DNA of 64,000 nucleotides from Lachnospiraceae bacterium (GCA_015058015.1 SVDM01000001.1:372001-436000), one strand, 5' to 3'. Counted from the stretch's first letter, positions 17,561 to 27,142 are shown. Numbers and translations are program-made. The notes: generated from the letters alone by a model not told the origin.

Positions 17561-20500
17561 TTACTTTTTGCTGTTTCTGTCACGTCTAAATCTTACAGCA
17601 GCTACTCCGCCTGCCACAATACAAGCAGCTATCACTACGAACCACATGGCGGGATTGAATCCATCGCCTGTCTGTCCGCCACCTGTAAGCATCTCCTCGT
17701 TCAATACACTTTCTGCCTTGTTCTCTTTGCTGATTACAACCACATAATCAGAAGCATGTGAAAACTTAAGTTCAGCAAATCCATCCTTGTCAATAAGACC
17801 GGATGATGTAAACTCAGTTGTTCCATCTGCCTTATACCAGAAAGCATTAGCATGTTTACCTGCATTCTCAGCCCCGAAATTGTACTTTAATACTGCCTCG
17901 AATCCGAAGTCGCCCTCATGTGTAAGACGAATCTGAACCGCCTCTTCTCCTTCTCTTACCAGGCCTTCTACCACATCCCCGGGCACTACACCGGATACTT
18001 TCTTTACTTCAAGATTAATTGCAGCAATGTTCTTGGCGGTAATGTTGTTACCATTTATTGTCCATGAATATTCTCCCATGTCAAGTACAACTTCAATATC
18101 CTTGCCACAAATCTCATTTAAGACATCCACCGGTACAACTGTTGCAACCGAGCCGTCCTTATTCTTCATGGGAATAGTAACAGTCTGTGTTCCTAAAGTT
18201 TTTCCTTCTGCAGCCGCATTGTCAATAGCGTCTATAGCAAGACTTACATCAGTAAGAGCATCATTAACTATCTCCATATCAAGTACCACAGGTTCTGTAT
18301 CTGCTGTAATCTCAGGATTATTCTTCCTTGTAACATCACTCATGTCAAAAAGTGTGTTCTTTCCTGCTTTAAATCTCTCGTATGCAACAAGTGCGTAGTA
18401 ACCCTGCTCGGTAGCCATTCCGTCAAGTTTTCCTGCCAGAATATGCTTAAATCCGCCGCCTTCTACTGCATATAAACATAATGCATCAAGTACAGATGTG
18501 CCGTTCTTAATGAAACGAGCATCAGCATCAGCATCAATTCCAAGAGCAGAAAGAGCTGTAACAACCTGAGCACAAGACTCGGCGCTTGCACCGTCTACTG
18601 AACCAAAGGAGCCATTAGCATTTTGCATCATTGAGAGTCTCTCAATTGCAGCATCTACAGCTGTTTTAACCTCTGCATTGGTATTTACATAGGGAGCCAA
18701 TGCAAGAAGAGCCATAGCTGTAATATCAGCGTCAGCGGCATCTCCCATAAGAGCCCATCCCTTATCTGCAAGCTGAGCCTTCAAGATAACATTAACCAGG
18801 GCATCTCTTGTCACATTGCCGGATGTCTTGTAGTTACCGGAATCTAAGGCAATGAGTGCCCAGATGTAACCGTTAAGTCCCTGTTTGCCCACAAATTCCA
18901 TATTGTCAAGGCCGGCAAGGAGGTTATGTCCTCCAACAGAAGTAACATCGTAACCAAGAGCTGTAAGAGCTATTATTACTCTTGAATTCTCTGTTGATCT
19001 GGTGGCATCGAGACGATTATTCTCGCCACAGTAAGCCTTTACATATTTGGCAACCTTATTAAAGTATGCATCTCCTACTTCCTGTCCGGCTCTTGCCATT
19101 CCAAAGGCCATCCAGTCTCCGCCTACTGAACCAACATCGGGAGTTCCCTTTGTCTTAAGATAAGCTGCAGTTGCATCTAAAACTGTTTTAACTTCCGGAC
19201 TAACCTGTTTTTCTTTTTCTTTCTTGGCAGCCTCTTCTTCAAGACGCTTATATGTCTTTTCTGCCTCAGTCAGGATATTGTAGTTTCCTACATTTTTCTT
19301 TTCTTCTTCCGTTAATGCATCATAAGAAATTCTTGCACCTGTGATAGCATCTTTGCTTTCTAAGGTTACGGTTCCTATGGCATCAATCTTATCTACCACT
19401 TTCTTTACATTGTCGGTAGCTGTTCCCTGTGTTTCAATAAGCACGGAATATGTGGTGGGTGTTCCTTCACTCATGGAAGGTCCGGATCCGACTGTAATAC
19501 TTACTACATCTCCATCTTTAACGGGAAGGCCCTTTGATGCCTTATAAGTTTTGCCACCTACAGATATCTTAACATCAAAGTTTTTGTTAACTGCAGTTGC
19601 ACTAAAGAATACCTTCTTGGTTCCATAAGGAACGCTTAATATATATTTTTCTTCTCCTTTGTCAAATGCCGGTGAAAGTGTTCCCACATCACTCTTAAGG
19701 GACTCAAGGCCTGTATCTTTGCTGTTATAGATACTTCCGACATCAAGACCCATATCTGTAGTGTATACAATTCTTACTACATCACCGTCTTCTAAGGTGC
19801 CGTCAGCAACTGTATAAGCCGGCATTCCCTGACTGATAAACCAATCATTTAATGTACACATCCAGCCTGAAAGCTGTCCGCCGTCTCCGGCAGCAAGTCC
19901 GTTTATAGCTGATATATAACCTGTATTGTCACTCTTTTGTGTGTATTCCGCCTGACTGAGGGCACGAACCACAACTGAATGCATGGTATCATCCGGTTTG
20001 ATGGTCAATTCTTTAGTAAGGAGTCTGCCTGTCCAATAAGAATCTTTCCATGTAATATTCTCATTGGCTGCCTTAGTCTGGTCAAAGGTTGTATTTTCAA
20101 CAATAACCGTTACAGTTCCGACTTCGGTCTTAAGGATCTCTTCTAAAGCTTTTTCTGCCTTGGTTAAAACATCAAGTTTAGTAACCAGTTTCTTCTGAGA
20201 TTCTGTTAATTTATCGTAAGCAGCTCTTGCTTCTTCTATTGCACTCTTCTGCTTAACCGTTACTTCTCCGATTGCAGCAATCAGTTCATCTACATCTGCC
20301 GCAGCCTGTGCGTTAATCTCTTCCTGAGTCAAAGCATCAGACTTTAAGTTAAGAAGATAGATTGCAGGGGCTTTTTCACCGTCCTGTACTACAATTCTTA
20401 CAGTCTTTGTAACTCCTGCAGCAACCTTAACATTGGCAAGAGACTCTCCTGATTCAACACGGGCATTGTTGATATAGATGTTAGCGCCTTCTGCAACCGG

Positions 20501-23500
20501 TGCAATATTAGCCGTTGTAGCTTTTCCGATATTTACATCAATTACATTGGATGAAGCGCTAAGGGCAACATCTGCGCCATTAACCTCCAATCCTGTAAGG
20601 CCTGTGCTGGTTCCGCAATCAGCATCAGCAGATTTAGCGCGAAGAATTGCACATATCTCAGGAGATACTTCACCTGTTGCGCCTCCATCCATCAATTGAG
20701 GATTATAAATCTTTACATAATTAACACTATCTAAATGTACAGGATTGCCGTTAGCATCTACTGCCCAGGCAAGGTCAAATCCGTCTCCGTTACATCCCAT
20801 AAGGTGATTTTTAGCATAGGGATTAGAAGCTGTATTATCTTTTCCGCTTGAGGGCGAATAATGATTATCACCGTAGCCGAATACAGGCTGATTACTCTCA
20901 GTAATCTTAGTTCCTGTAAAGCTTACACTTCCAATCTTGTAAGAACTGTTGGCTCCTGCACCACCCTGGAACTTTGAATAATATGCAGGGTTTGGATAAT
21001 AGGACTGGCTGTGATATGAATTGGCAAGCACAGCTCCCGTATTACCCAGATTATCAACCCAGGATACATTTACAGCGCCTTTAAAATCAGGATCACTGTT
21101 TGTATATGTGACGGTGTAGTTATGAATTGAGGAATCCTCATAATACAAGCTTCCCGCAAGTTCATACCATGTAACACCGTCTTTTGAAACCATAACAGAT
21201 GCAGGCTCACTTGCTCCCACAGCACTTGAACCGTCACTGTTATTGAATACGTTACCAACTACAATAAAGTCTACACCGTAAGGATTCTTGGAATCGTTAG
21301 TAATGGGCTCTTCAAATTTGTATACGATATTGCCGCCAAAAGCACCTAAGGTTACACCACCGTTATTAGTAAGTGTAGTAACCGGGTTACCCCAGGAATT
21401 ACCGCCGTTAACGAACTGTCCCGGTGCAGGTAGATAAGACTCTAAACCGCTGGCATAGTAGTTCTTACCCCTTGCAATACTGTAAGTAAATTTCTGACCT
21501 TCCTTAACTCCGTTAACGGTATGAGTAATATAAATGGTCAGTATCAGCTTGTCAGCGCCATCAGTAGGTATAGCTACAGCTTTACCGGATTTTGTTCTAT
21601 AATCCTTACCGCCATATTGAATAGTTACATCTGCATCCTTATCGTTAGTATTGACAATAACATTTGCATCCTCAGTACCATAGGCAAATGTAGCCGCAGC
21701 AGTTGCTGACCAGTTTTTACCTGTGCTTTCAAAGCTTGCAAGTTCATTTCCATCAACGCCGTAAGAAGTAATATAAAATTCGGCTTTTCTGTGAACAACA
21801 AGCTTGTAGTTTATAGTCTTATCACCTTTTGTTACGGTAATAGGAATCTCATTATCTCCAACTGCAAGGTTAATCTCAGAAGAAGCCTTACCGCTGGCTA
21901 CTGTTTCATCACCGACTTTAATGGTGCAACCTGTAGCAGTGGGAGTTACTTTAACCTTATCTCTCCAATAGTTAACAGTATATACTCCCGGATTATATCC
22001 ACCGGCAACAAATGAAAGTGCCTCTTCATTAGCTACTCCCTCAAAACCAATGCTACCGTTTGTTGAACCGCCCATGGAAGATGTTGTTGAAACAATAAGT
22101 TTTGTTAAAAGTCCTGTCTCTTCTGTCTTTTTAACATGAACGATGTACTTTCTGGTCTTCTCTGCAAGGCTTGTCTCCGATGGAGCTGTTACAGTAAGCT
22201 CTATATCAGTTGTTCCCGCCGCATCCGGCAGATATAATGTTCTATTTAAAGCTTGTGCGCCTGTTGTAACGGTGCCTTTATTGGCATTGGCAAGAGAATT
22301 ATAATACTTTGTCACCTTAACAGAGGCACCGTTTCTTGCCACATCGCCGCTAAATGTGATTGATTGAACACCTTTTACTTCAACATCATATTCATATACA
22401 TCCGGTTTGAATTCCGTGATACCTTTAATCAAGTCATCTCCGGTAGGACTGTTTATGTTTAAAGATGAAAGTCGAGTATCATCTTCACCGGATTGTACAA
22501 GGCTTTCTATGCGTACTTCTTCTGCTCCGGAAGATGAAACAGTAACAGAACCGTTATTATTAAGGTATCCGTCCTTTTTTACAGTATAGTTATAAGAAAG
22601 ATTACTTCCGTTAGCAGCTGTGTGCAACGTGCATACATAAGTGTCATAATCTTCGGAAGCACTCTCCTTCTTGATTATGTATTTACTGTCAACTTCCCTT
22701 TTGTAATAAGGATCTGTAATTGATACGGTTGCATCTTTAGGAACTGTAAATGTTACATCTACACCCTCGAAAGCCGGAACCGTAAAATTAATAGGCTGTG
22801 AATCCGCCGAAATATTAGCATCTTTTGCACTTTTAACAGTGGCAAAAAGCTTAAACTTTGCATCCCCTTCGCCCACATTGGGTCTGGTTATGGTAAGGGT
22901 TTGTTTTTTTGCAGTTGTTGTGGTAATCTCGGCTGCATCGGCATTCCCCTCAAGATTTTCTAATGTCCAATTTGCAGTGATAAAGGTTTTGCTATATAAC
23001 TCCGTAGAAAGTGAGAAATCCGGCAAAATAGTACTGCCACCATTTTTTTCTCCCAAATTGGTCACAACATTATCAGGCGAAGTATTACCATTAGCTATTC
23101 TGGCAAAACATAAGCTTCTTACACCGTAGTCAACAATATCCGCATTACTTTTCTCAAGACTCTTTACTTTAACGTAGATATTGGCAATCTTTTCAGACTT
23201 TGCATCTCCCGCAGAGAATACTACATCTTTAACCCCGAGAAGTGTTCTATCCCCATTATTCTTGTAATAAAGAGAATATGTTTCTGCTGCGTCATCAAGT
23301 GCAACAAGCGTCTGGGTTATATTCTCTCCGCTAGTCCAATCAAGATAAGTATATGCGTTTCCTTTATTGGCCGTATACTCTATCTCTACATCCTTTCCCG
23401 TATTCTTTTTTGCCCAAGCCTTAAGATAAGTTACAACATTGGTGTATGTAACTCCCTCATACTCTAATGGGAAAGTAAGGGGTGTCTTCATTGCCGCCCC

Positions 23501-23668
23501 ATAAGTGGTTTTATTGGAAAACTCTTTGTATATAGCCTCTACCGCTTCCGCATCCGTCATATTGCCCGAATCAGGAGCTCCATCAGCTAATACAAACCCA
23601 CTTGGAATCATACCCAGTACCATAACTACTGCGAGAATGATACTAAGGACCCTCTTTTTGACTCTCAT
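17561..23668 (-). CDS. Giant wall-anchored transcobalamin-like surface protein (2035 aa): cadherin-like, DUF4430 and alpha/alpha-toroid domains
   Basis: Domains in approximate order: signal peptide (1-29); beta-rich region; cadherin-like beta-sandwich modules (about 395-640); an unrecognised surface domain with FGGNIVYKFEEPI and GVDFIVVGNVF (about 770-1000); a helical pair with DKLTESQKKLV; a DUF4430 domain (about 1180-1310; SGWMCTLNDWFISQG, LEDGDVVRIVY); a cadherin-like module (to about 1410); helical linker; an alpha/alpha toroid of prenyltransferase-type repeats (about 1490-1780; TENSRVIIALTALGYDV, DADITAMALLALAPY); a shared C-terminal domain (about 1790-1985); and the tail GGQTGD-hydrophobic-RFRRDRNSKK. 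DUF4430 plus this toroid are the two folds of transcobalamin. It should face outward on the cell wall. DxDI replaces the DxDD of terpene cyclases, so a binding role is more likely than catalysis. Corrinoid binding is inference. Confidence 0.85.
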   Translation of the reverse strand: MRVKKRVLSIILAVVMVLGMIPSGFVLADGAPDSGNMTDAEAVEAIYKEFSNKTTYGAAMKTPLTFPLEYEGVTYTNVVTYLKAWAKKNTGKDVEIEYTANKGNAYTYLDWTSGENITQTLVALDDAAETYSLYYKNNGDRTLLGVKDVVFSAGDAKSEKIANIYVKVKSLEKSNADIVDYGVRSLCFARIANGNTSPDNVVTNLGEKNGGSTILPDFSLSTELYSKTFITANWTLENLEGNADAAEITTTTAKKQTLTITRPNVGEGDAKFKLFATVKSAKDANISADSQPINFTVPAFEGVDVTFTVPKDATVSITDPYYKREVDSKYIIKKESASEDYDTYVCTLHTAANGSNLSYNYTVKKDGYLNNNGSVTVSSSGAEEVRIESLVQSGEDDTRLSSLNINSPTGDDLIKGITEFKPDVYEYDVEVKGVQSITFSGDVARNGASVKVTKYYNSLANANKGTVTTGAQALNRTLYLPDAAGTTDIELTVTAPSETSLAEKTRKYIVHVKKTEETGLLTKLIVSTTSSMGGSTNGSIGFEGVANEEALSFVAGGYNPGVYTVNYWRDKVKVTPTATGCTIKVGDETVASGKASSEINLAVGDNEIPITVTKGDKTINYKLVVHRKAEFYITSYGVDGNELASFESTGKNWSATAAATFAYGTEDANVIVNTNDKDADVTIQYGGKDYRTKSGKAVAIPTDGADKLILTIYITHTVNGVKEGQKFTYSIARGKNYYASGLESYLPAPGQFVNGGNSWGNPVTTLTNNGGVTLGAFGGNIVYKFEEPITNDSKNPYGVDFIVVGNVFNNSDGSSAVGASEPASVMVSKDGVTWYELAGSLYYEDSSIHNYTVTYTNSDPDFKGAVNVSWVDNLGNTGAVLANSYHSQSYYPNPAYYSKFQGGAGANSSYKIGSVSFTGTKITESNQPVFGYGDNHYSPSSGKDNTASNPYAKNHLMGCNGDGFDLAWAVDANGNPVHLDSVNYVKIYNPQLMDGGATGEVSPEICAILRAKSADADCGTSTGLTGLEVNGADVALSASSNVIDVNIGKATTANIAPVAEGANIYINNARVESGESLANVKVAAGVTKTVRIVVQDGEKAPAIYLLNLKSDALTQEEINAQAAADVDELIAAIGEVTVKQKSAIEEARAAYDKLTESQKKLVTKLDVLTKAEKALEEILKTEVGTVTVIVENTTFDQTKAANENITWKDSYWTGRLLTKELTIKPDDTMHSVVVRALSQAEYTQKSDNTGYISAINGLAAGDGGQLSGWMCTLNDWFISQGMPAYTVADGTLEDGDVVRIVYTTDMGLDVGSIYNSKDTGLESLKSDVGTLSPAFDKGEEKYILSVPYGTKKVFFSATAVNKNFDVKISVGGKTYKASKGLPVKDGDVVSITVGSGPSMSEGTPTTYSVLIETQGTATDNVKKVVDKIDAIGTVTLESKDAITGARISYDALTEEEKKNVGNYNILTEAEKTYKRLEEEAAKKEKEKQVSPEVKTVLDATAAYLKTKGTPDVGSVGGDWMAFGMARAGQEVGDAYFNKVAKYVKAYCGENNRLDATRSTENSRVIIALTALGYDVTSVGGHNLLAGLDNMEFVGKQGLNGYIWALIALDSGNYKTSGNVTRDALVNVILKAQLADKGWALMGDAADADITAMALLALAPYVNTNAEVKTAVDAAIERLSMMQNANGSFGSVDGASAESCAQVVTALSALGIDADADARFIKNGTSVLDALCLYAVEGGGFKHILAGKLDGMATEQGYYALVAYERFKAGKNTLFDMSDVTRKNNPEITADTEPVVLDMEIVNDALTDVSLAIDAIDNAAAEGKTLGTQTVTIPMKNKDGSVATVVPVDVLNEICGKDIEVVLDMGEYSWTINGNNITAKNIAAINLEVKKVSGVVPGDVVEGLVREGEEAVQIRLTHEGDFGFEAVLKYNFGAENAGKHANAFWYKADGTTEFTSSGLIDKDGFAELKFSHASDYVVVISKENKAESVLNEEMLTGGGQTGDGFNPAMWFVVIAACIVAGGVAAVRFRRDRNSKK

Positions 23669-23743
23669 TTCTGCCTCCTAAATACTAAAAAATGAATCAA
23701 TAATATGTTAATTAGTACGAAATACCTACAAGTATCCCACAGT

Positions 23744-23789
23744 ATTTTATCAGTAGCCAAAAACCCTTTCAACAAAGTTTTTCCTTATG
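23744..23789 (-). promoter_or_regulatory. Promoter of the 2035-aa gene with upstream CATAAG half-palindrome
   Basis: Minus strand: CATAAGGAAAAACTTTG begins at 23789; -35 TTGAAA at 23772-23767; 17-bp spacer; extended -10 TGATAAAAT at 23752-23744. The CATAAG start lies exactly 40 bases before the first T of the -10 hexamer, the same spacing as at the three paralogous genes. Confidence 0.75.
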
Positions 23790-23827
23790 GGGCATAAGTA
23801 CCATTCTTGACAAACGGCAATTTTTGA

Positions 23828-23848
23828 AACCCTTTATTTTCAAGGGTT
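23828..23848. repeat. AACCCTT-TATTTTC-AAGGGTT dyad (middle element)
   Basis: A perfect 7+7 inverted repeat with a 7-base spacer. Related copies occur at 26819-26839, 38279-38299 and, degenerate, 43363-43383, always upstream of a large surface-protein gene. Arms vary with compensation while the loop is kept. Confidence 0.7.
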
Positions 23849-23875
23849 ATACGAATTGCATGTTTTTGAATTTCA

Positions 23876-23907
23876 AAAAGCCCATAAGTATTTCCTTATG
23901 GGCTTTT
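23876..23907 (-). terminator. CATAAG palindrome embedded in a terminator hairpin
   Basis: The arms AAAAGCCCATAAG and CTTATGGGCTTTT pair over 13 bp around TATTTC, and the minus strand continues with a T-run. The core is a perfect CATAAG-N6-CTTATG palindrome (23883-23900). It lies downstream of the 887-aa gene and upstream of the 2035-aa gene. Confidence 0.75.
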
Positions 23908-23928
23908 AACAGTAATTTACTATGAAGC

Positions 23929-23960
23929 AAAAAGGAGACAGAAAAATCTGCCTCCTTTTT
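23929..23960 (-). terminator. First terminator after the 887-aa surface-protein gene
   Basis: On the minus strand AAAAAGGAGGCAGA pairs with TCTGTCTCCTTTTT around a 4-base loop, with one wobble, ending in a T-run. It starts about 14 bp after the stop codon. With the hairpin at 23876-23907 it forms a tandem terminator. Confidence 0.85.
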
Positions 23961-23973
23961 TATAGTGCTATTT

Positions 23974-26637
23974 TTACTCGATGGTCCTTCTGATTTTCAA
24001 TGTAGCTGCAGTACCTGCAATAATACAAAGAACAAAGAGGGAAAGAACGAGAGTAAAATCAAATGAATCACCGGTTTGAGGTGATGTTGTTACATCAGCA
24101 TCATTACCTGTTATCTCAGCGTCAAGAACACCTTCTGCTCTGTTTTCATCACTAAGAACAACAACATAATCAGATGCATGTGTAAATGTGAGTTCTGCAA
24201 ATCCGTCTTCATCAACTAGTCCGGATGTTGTAATCTCAGTTGTTCCATCTTCTTTGTACCAATAAATATTAGCGTACTTGCCTGTATATTCAGTACCGAA
24301 GTTGTATCTGAGTACTCCCTTGAATCCGAATTCACCGTTATGAGCCAGTCTAAGCTGAATTGTAGGATTATCATTGCTGATTTTGGCAACAACATCCTCC
24401 GGAACAACTCCTTCTACCTTCTCAACAGAGAGATTAATACTCTTTACTCCTGCATCAGTAATATCTTTACCGTTTATCATCCATGAATAGTTCTCCATTT
24501 CAAAATAAACATCGATATTGTGACCCTTAACAGTCTCTAATACTTCAGCCGGAATAACGGTTGCTTCTTCCCCTTCCTCTGTAACCATGGGAACGAAAGA
24601 CTGCTTGGGCTCCGAGGATTCTCCTTCATTAATCTTTCCTTTAAGATCCTTTACAGCCTCAAAAACAACCTCTTCTGAAGGTTTAACTCCAGACACTTCC
24701 TCTTGTGGTTTTGGATCCGGTGTTGGATCTGGATCTACAGGTGTAGGATCCGGTGTAGGATCCGGGTTGGGATTTAATACATCAGTCATATTGTAAAGGG
24801 AAGTCTGTCCGTTTACCATTCTGTTGTAAGCAACCAATGTATAGAATGACTGCTCAGTTGCCATTCCGTCACGGCTTCCTGAAAGCACATGTTTAAATCC
24901 ACCACCTTCAACAAAGAAACGCTTAAACATTTCCATAACGGAATGACCATTTTTAACGAATCTTGTATCATTGAGAGGATCAATTCCAACTGCTGTTAAA
25001 GCAACCAGAACCTGTGCAACAGACTCACTGCAATCTTCGCCATAGTATGACGCAAAACCGCCATTGTCGCTCAGTCTTGAGATCATAACATCAACACCGC
25101 GGTTAAATGCCTTCTTTACATCTTCTCTCTTGTTATAGTAAGGAGCAAGGGCCTGCATAGCCATACCTGTCATATCAGGATCTGCTTTATCTCCCATAAG
25201 AGCCCATCCACCATCAGATGTCTGAACACTTAAGATGTAATCAACAAGCTTATCTCTTGTTACAACGTCGTCAGCATTAGAATTGCCGGGAATCTCATAG
25301 TTACCGGCATCAAAAGCAATAAGGCCCCAGATAGGTCCGTTAATACCCTGCTTCTTAAGATACTTCATGCTGTTAAGACCTTGTAGCAGGTTATGTCCTC
25401 CTACATTGGTTACATCATAACCAAGAGCCGTTAATGCAAGAATAACTCTTTCGTTCTCAGTAGCCTTGGCTTTGTGAAGTCTCTCATCTTTGTTAATTGT
25501 ATCCTTTACATGTTGTTCTACAGTCTTATAGTACTCTTCGTAGAACTCTTTAAGCTCAGGTTTTGCACCGTCACGGGCAAGTCCTACAATCCACCACTCA
25601 CCGCCTACAGAACCAACAATTGCTTTGTTGGTCTTAGCCTGATTAATAAGGAACGCTCTTGTATCTTCATATGTCTTCTTAACATCAGCAGCAACTTCCT
25701 TAAGATGAGCCGCAAGCTCTTCTGTCATCTCAGCACCCTGTCCTGAAGGATCGGGAGTTCCCGGATTGGTTCCGGGATTCGGGGATGGATCTGTTCCCGG
25801 GTTAGTTCCCGGATTAGGACTGGGATCTCCGCCCTGAGATGCGCCTTTGTTAACTGTGAAGTTATAAACGGTGGGAGTCTTTTCCATACTCATGGCTTCT
25901 CCATCACCAACAGTTATAGTAATTTTGGTTCCATTGCTTACGGGTACCATCTTAGTTCTCTTGTATAAGGTATCCCCGATTCTTGTATGAACCTGGAAGT
26001 TTTTGTTCTTAGCCGTTGGAGTAATCTTTATAGCTTCAACGTCAGTAGGAACATTCAATACATAGTCCTTAACGTCAGGTGAAAATGTCTGGTTTAATGT
26101 ACCTGCACTAAACTCAATAGAATGCATCAGTGTTGAGGTATCATAATAGTCACCACCAAGATCAGCTCCATAACCTGTTACTGAATACATTACCTTGATT
26201 TCGTCATCTGCTTCAAGTTTGCCGTTCTCAACGGAAAAACCTTTAAAACCTTCATTAACGAACCAGTCATTTAATGTACCCATCCAACCAGACATGGGGC
26301 CTCCGTCAAACTCTCCCATTCCGTTAATGGACTGGATGTAATTATTGTCTGCACCGACTTGTGTATGACCTTTTTCCGTAAGTGCTTCAACAATACATGA
26401 CATCATTGAAGAGTCAGGCTTAAGGGTAACCCAGGTATCGACTATTCTTCCCTGCCAGCAGGAAGATGTCCACTCTTCGTCGGTCTCTTCCGCCACCTCA
26501 GGTGTGTAAGTAGTATTCTCAACTATTACATGAACCTGTGCCTTTGTCGCATCTCTTTCTGCAGCCATTACACTTGAGGGAATAAGCCCAAGTATCAATA
26601 AAACCGTCAGAATAAGAGACATGATGCGCTTTTTCAT
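23974..26637 (-). CDS. Wall-anchored transcobalamin-like surface protein (887 aa): DUF4430, cadherin-like, alpha/alpha toroid
   Basis: This is the minimal form of the four paralogues. Order: signal peptide (1-26, MKKRIMSLILTVLLILGLIPSS); DUF4430 (about 33-165; SGWMGTLNDWFVNEG, LEADDEIKVMYS); cadherin-like beta-sandwich (about 170-265); Pro/Gly/Asp linker (NPGTNPGTDP); alpha/alpha toroid (about 315-615; TENERVILALTALGYDV, DPDMTGMAMQALAPY, GGFASYYGEDCSESVAQ); Pro/Asp linker; C-terminal domain (about 650-845; ENYSWMINGKDIT, FTHASDYVVVLS); sorting signal SPQTGDS near 853, hydrophobic stretch and RRT tail. The D-x-T-x-MA helix motif resembles the VDTAAMAGLA helix recalled from human transcobalamin. 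As in its neighbours the DUF4430 domain comes first, the reverse of transcobalamin. A corrinoid-capture role is inference. Confidence 0.88.
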   Translation of the reverse strand: MKKRIMSLILTVLLILGLIPSSVMAAERDATKAQVHVIVENTTYTPEVAEETDEEWTSSCWQGRIVDTWVTLKPDSSMMSCIVEALTEKGHTQVGADNNYIQSINGMGEFDGGPMSGWMGTLNDWFVNEGFKGFSVENGKLEADDEIKVMYSVTGYGADLGGDYYDTSTLMHSIEFSAGTLNQTFSPDVKDYVLNVPTDVEAIKITPTAKNKNFQVHTRIGDTLYKRTKMVPVSNGTKITITVGDGEAMSMEKTPTVYNFTVNKGASQGGDPSPNPGTNPGTDPSPNPGTNPGTPDPSGQGAEMTEELAAHLKEVAADVKKTYEDTRAFLINQAKTNKAIVGSVGGEWWIVGLARDGAKPELKEFYEEYYKTVEQHVKDTINKDERLHKAKATENERVILALTALGYDVTNVGGHNLLQGLNSMKYLKKQGINGPIWGLIAFDAGNYEIPGNSNADDVVTRDKLVDYILSVQTSDGGWALMGDKADPDMTGMAMQALAPYYNKREDVKKAFNRGVDVMISRLSDNGGFASYYGEDCSESVAQVLVALTAVGIDPLNDTRFVKNGHSVMEMFKRFFVEGGGFKHVLSGSRDGMATEQSFYTLVAYNRMVNGQTSLYNMTDVLNPNPDPTPDPTPVDPDPTPDPKPQEEVSGVKPSEEVVFEAVKDLKGKINEGESSEPKQSFVPMVTEEGEEATVIPAEVLETVKGHNIDVYFEMENYSWMINGKDITDAGVKSINLSVEKVEGVVPEDVVAKISNDNPTIQLRLAHNGEFGFKGVLRYNFGTEYTGKYANIYWYKEDGTTEITTSGLVDEDGFAELTFTHASDYVVVLSDENRAEGVLDAEITGNDADVTTSPQTGDSFDFTLVLSLFVLCIIAGTAATLKIRRTIE

Positions 26638-26756
26638 TATTCTTTTTCCTCCTTTACTCTTTTTGTAAATCTAAAAAAGCACATCAAAAACCAAAGATGT
26701 GAATATTTAGTTTTCAATGTCCTTCGGCAGCCTTACTGCCATACTGATACATCTAT

Positions 26757-26802
26757 ATTTTATCATTGGGGGTAATTTTAATACATTTAGTATTTCCTTA
26801 TG
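26757..26802 (-). promoter_or_regulatory. Promoter of the 887-aa gene with CATAAG half-palindrome
   Basis: Minus strand: CATAAGGAAATACTAAA starts at 26802 and the extended -10 TGATAAAAT lies at 26765-26757. The phase is the same as at the paralogous promoters. The -35 position reads TGTATT, a weak match, consistent with a need for an activator. Confidence 0.7.
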
Positions 26803-26817
26803 GCTTTTTTGAAAATA

Positions 26818-26882
26818 AAACCCTTATTTTTCAAGGGTTTGAGCATTTTTTAGTCGCATTTGCCAAAGGTTTTCCTTATGGG
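26818..26882. repeat. Middle dyad plus degenerate distal CATAAG palindrome
   Basis: AAACCCTT-ATTTTTC-AAGGGTTT (26818-26840) is a perfect 8+8 dyad. CCAAAG-GTTTTC-CTTATGG (26863-26881) is the distal palindrome with one mismatch. Between 26883 and 26999 only AT-rich DNA and an imperfect AAACCC...GGGTTT pair are seen. Confidence 0.6.
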
Positions 26883-26999
26883 AAATCGCTATTTTTAAGA
26901 AGTTTTAGGGAGAAATGGATATTATTTCTATTTTTAAATAATACTTTGAAACTTCTCAAACCCTTGGTAATTCTGGGTTTTCCATAGCATAAAAGAAAA

Positions 27000-27035
27000 A
27001 AGACAACCCGCAAAAAAATATTTTACGGGCTGTCT
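27000..27035 (-). terminator. Terminator of the decayed fifth surface-protein copy
   Basis: On the minus strand AAGACAGCCCG pairs with CGGGTTGTCTT (one wobble) around an A/T-rich loop, followed by TTTTTCTTTT. It stands 15 bp after the relict stop codon and is not needed by any intact gene. Confidence 0.75.
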
Positions 27036-27049
27036 TAGTCGATAAGGTT

Positions 27050-27139
27050 TTACTTATTACCCCTTGTTTTTCTTATTCTTTGACTTGCTGTAGTCCCTGC
27101 AATAATACAAAGAATAAACAATGAAATAATATTTCTGTA
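27050..27139 (-). pseudogene. Relict C-terminal membrane anchor of a deleted surface-protein paralogue
   Basis: Read on the minus strand this stretch encodes ISLFILCIIAGTTASQRIRK then TRGNK and a stop. It aligns with the anchors SLFVLCIIAGTAATLKIRR of the 887-aa protein and SLFILCIMAGTKVSLRLKK of the 3642-aa protein. No start codon, signal peptide or sorting motif is left, and upstream homology stops at the terminator of the 3642-aa gene (27143-27173). With its own terminator it marks a fifth tandem copy lost by deletion. Confidence 0.85.
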
Positions 27140-27142
27140 CAC

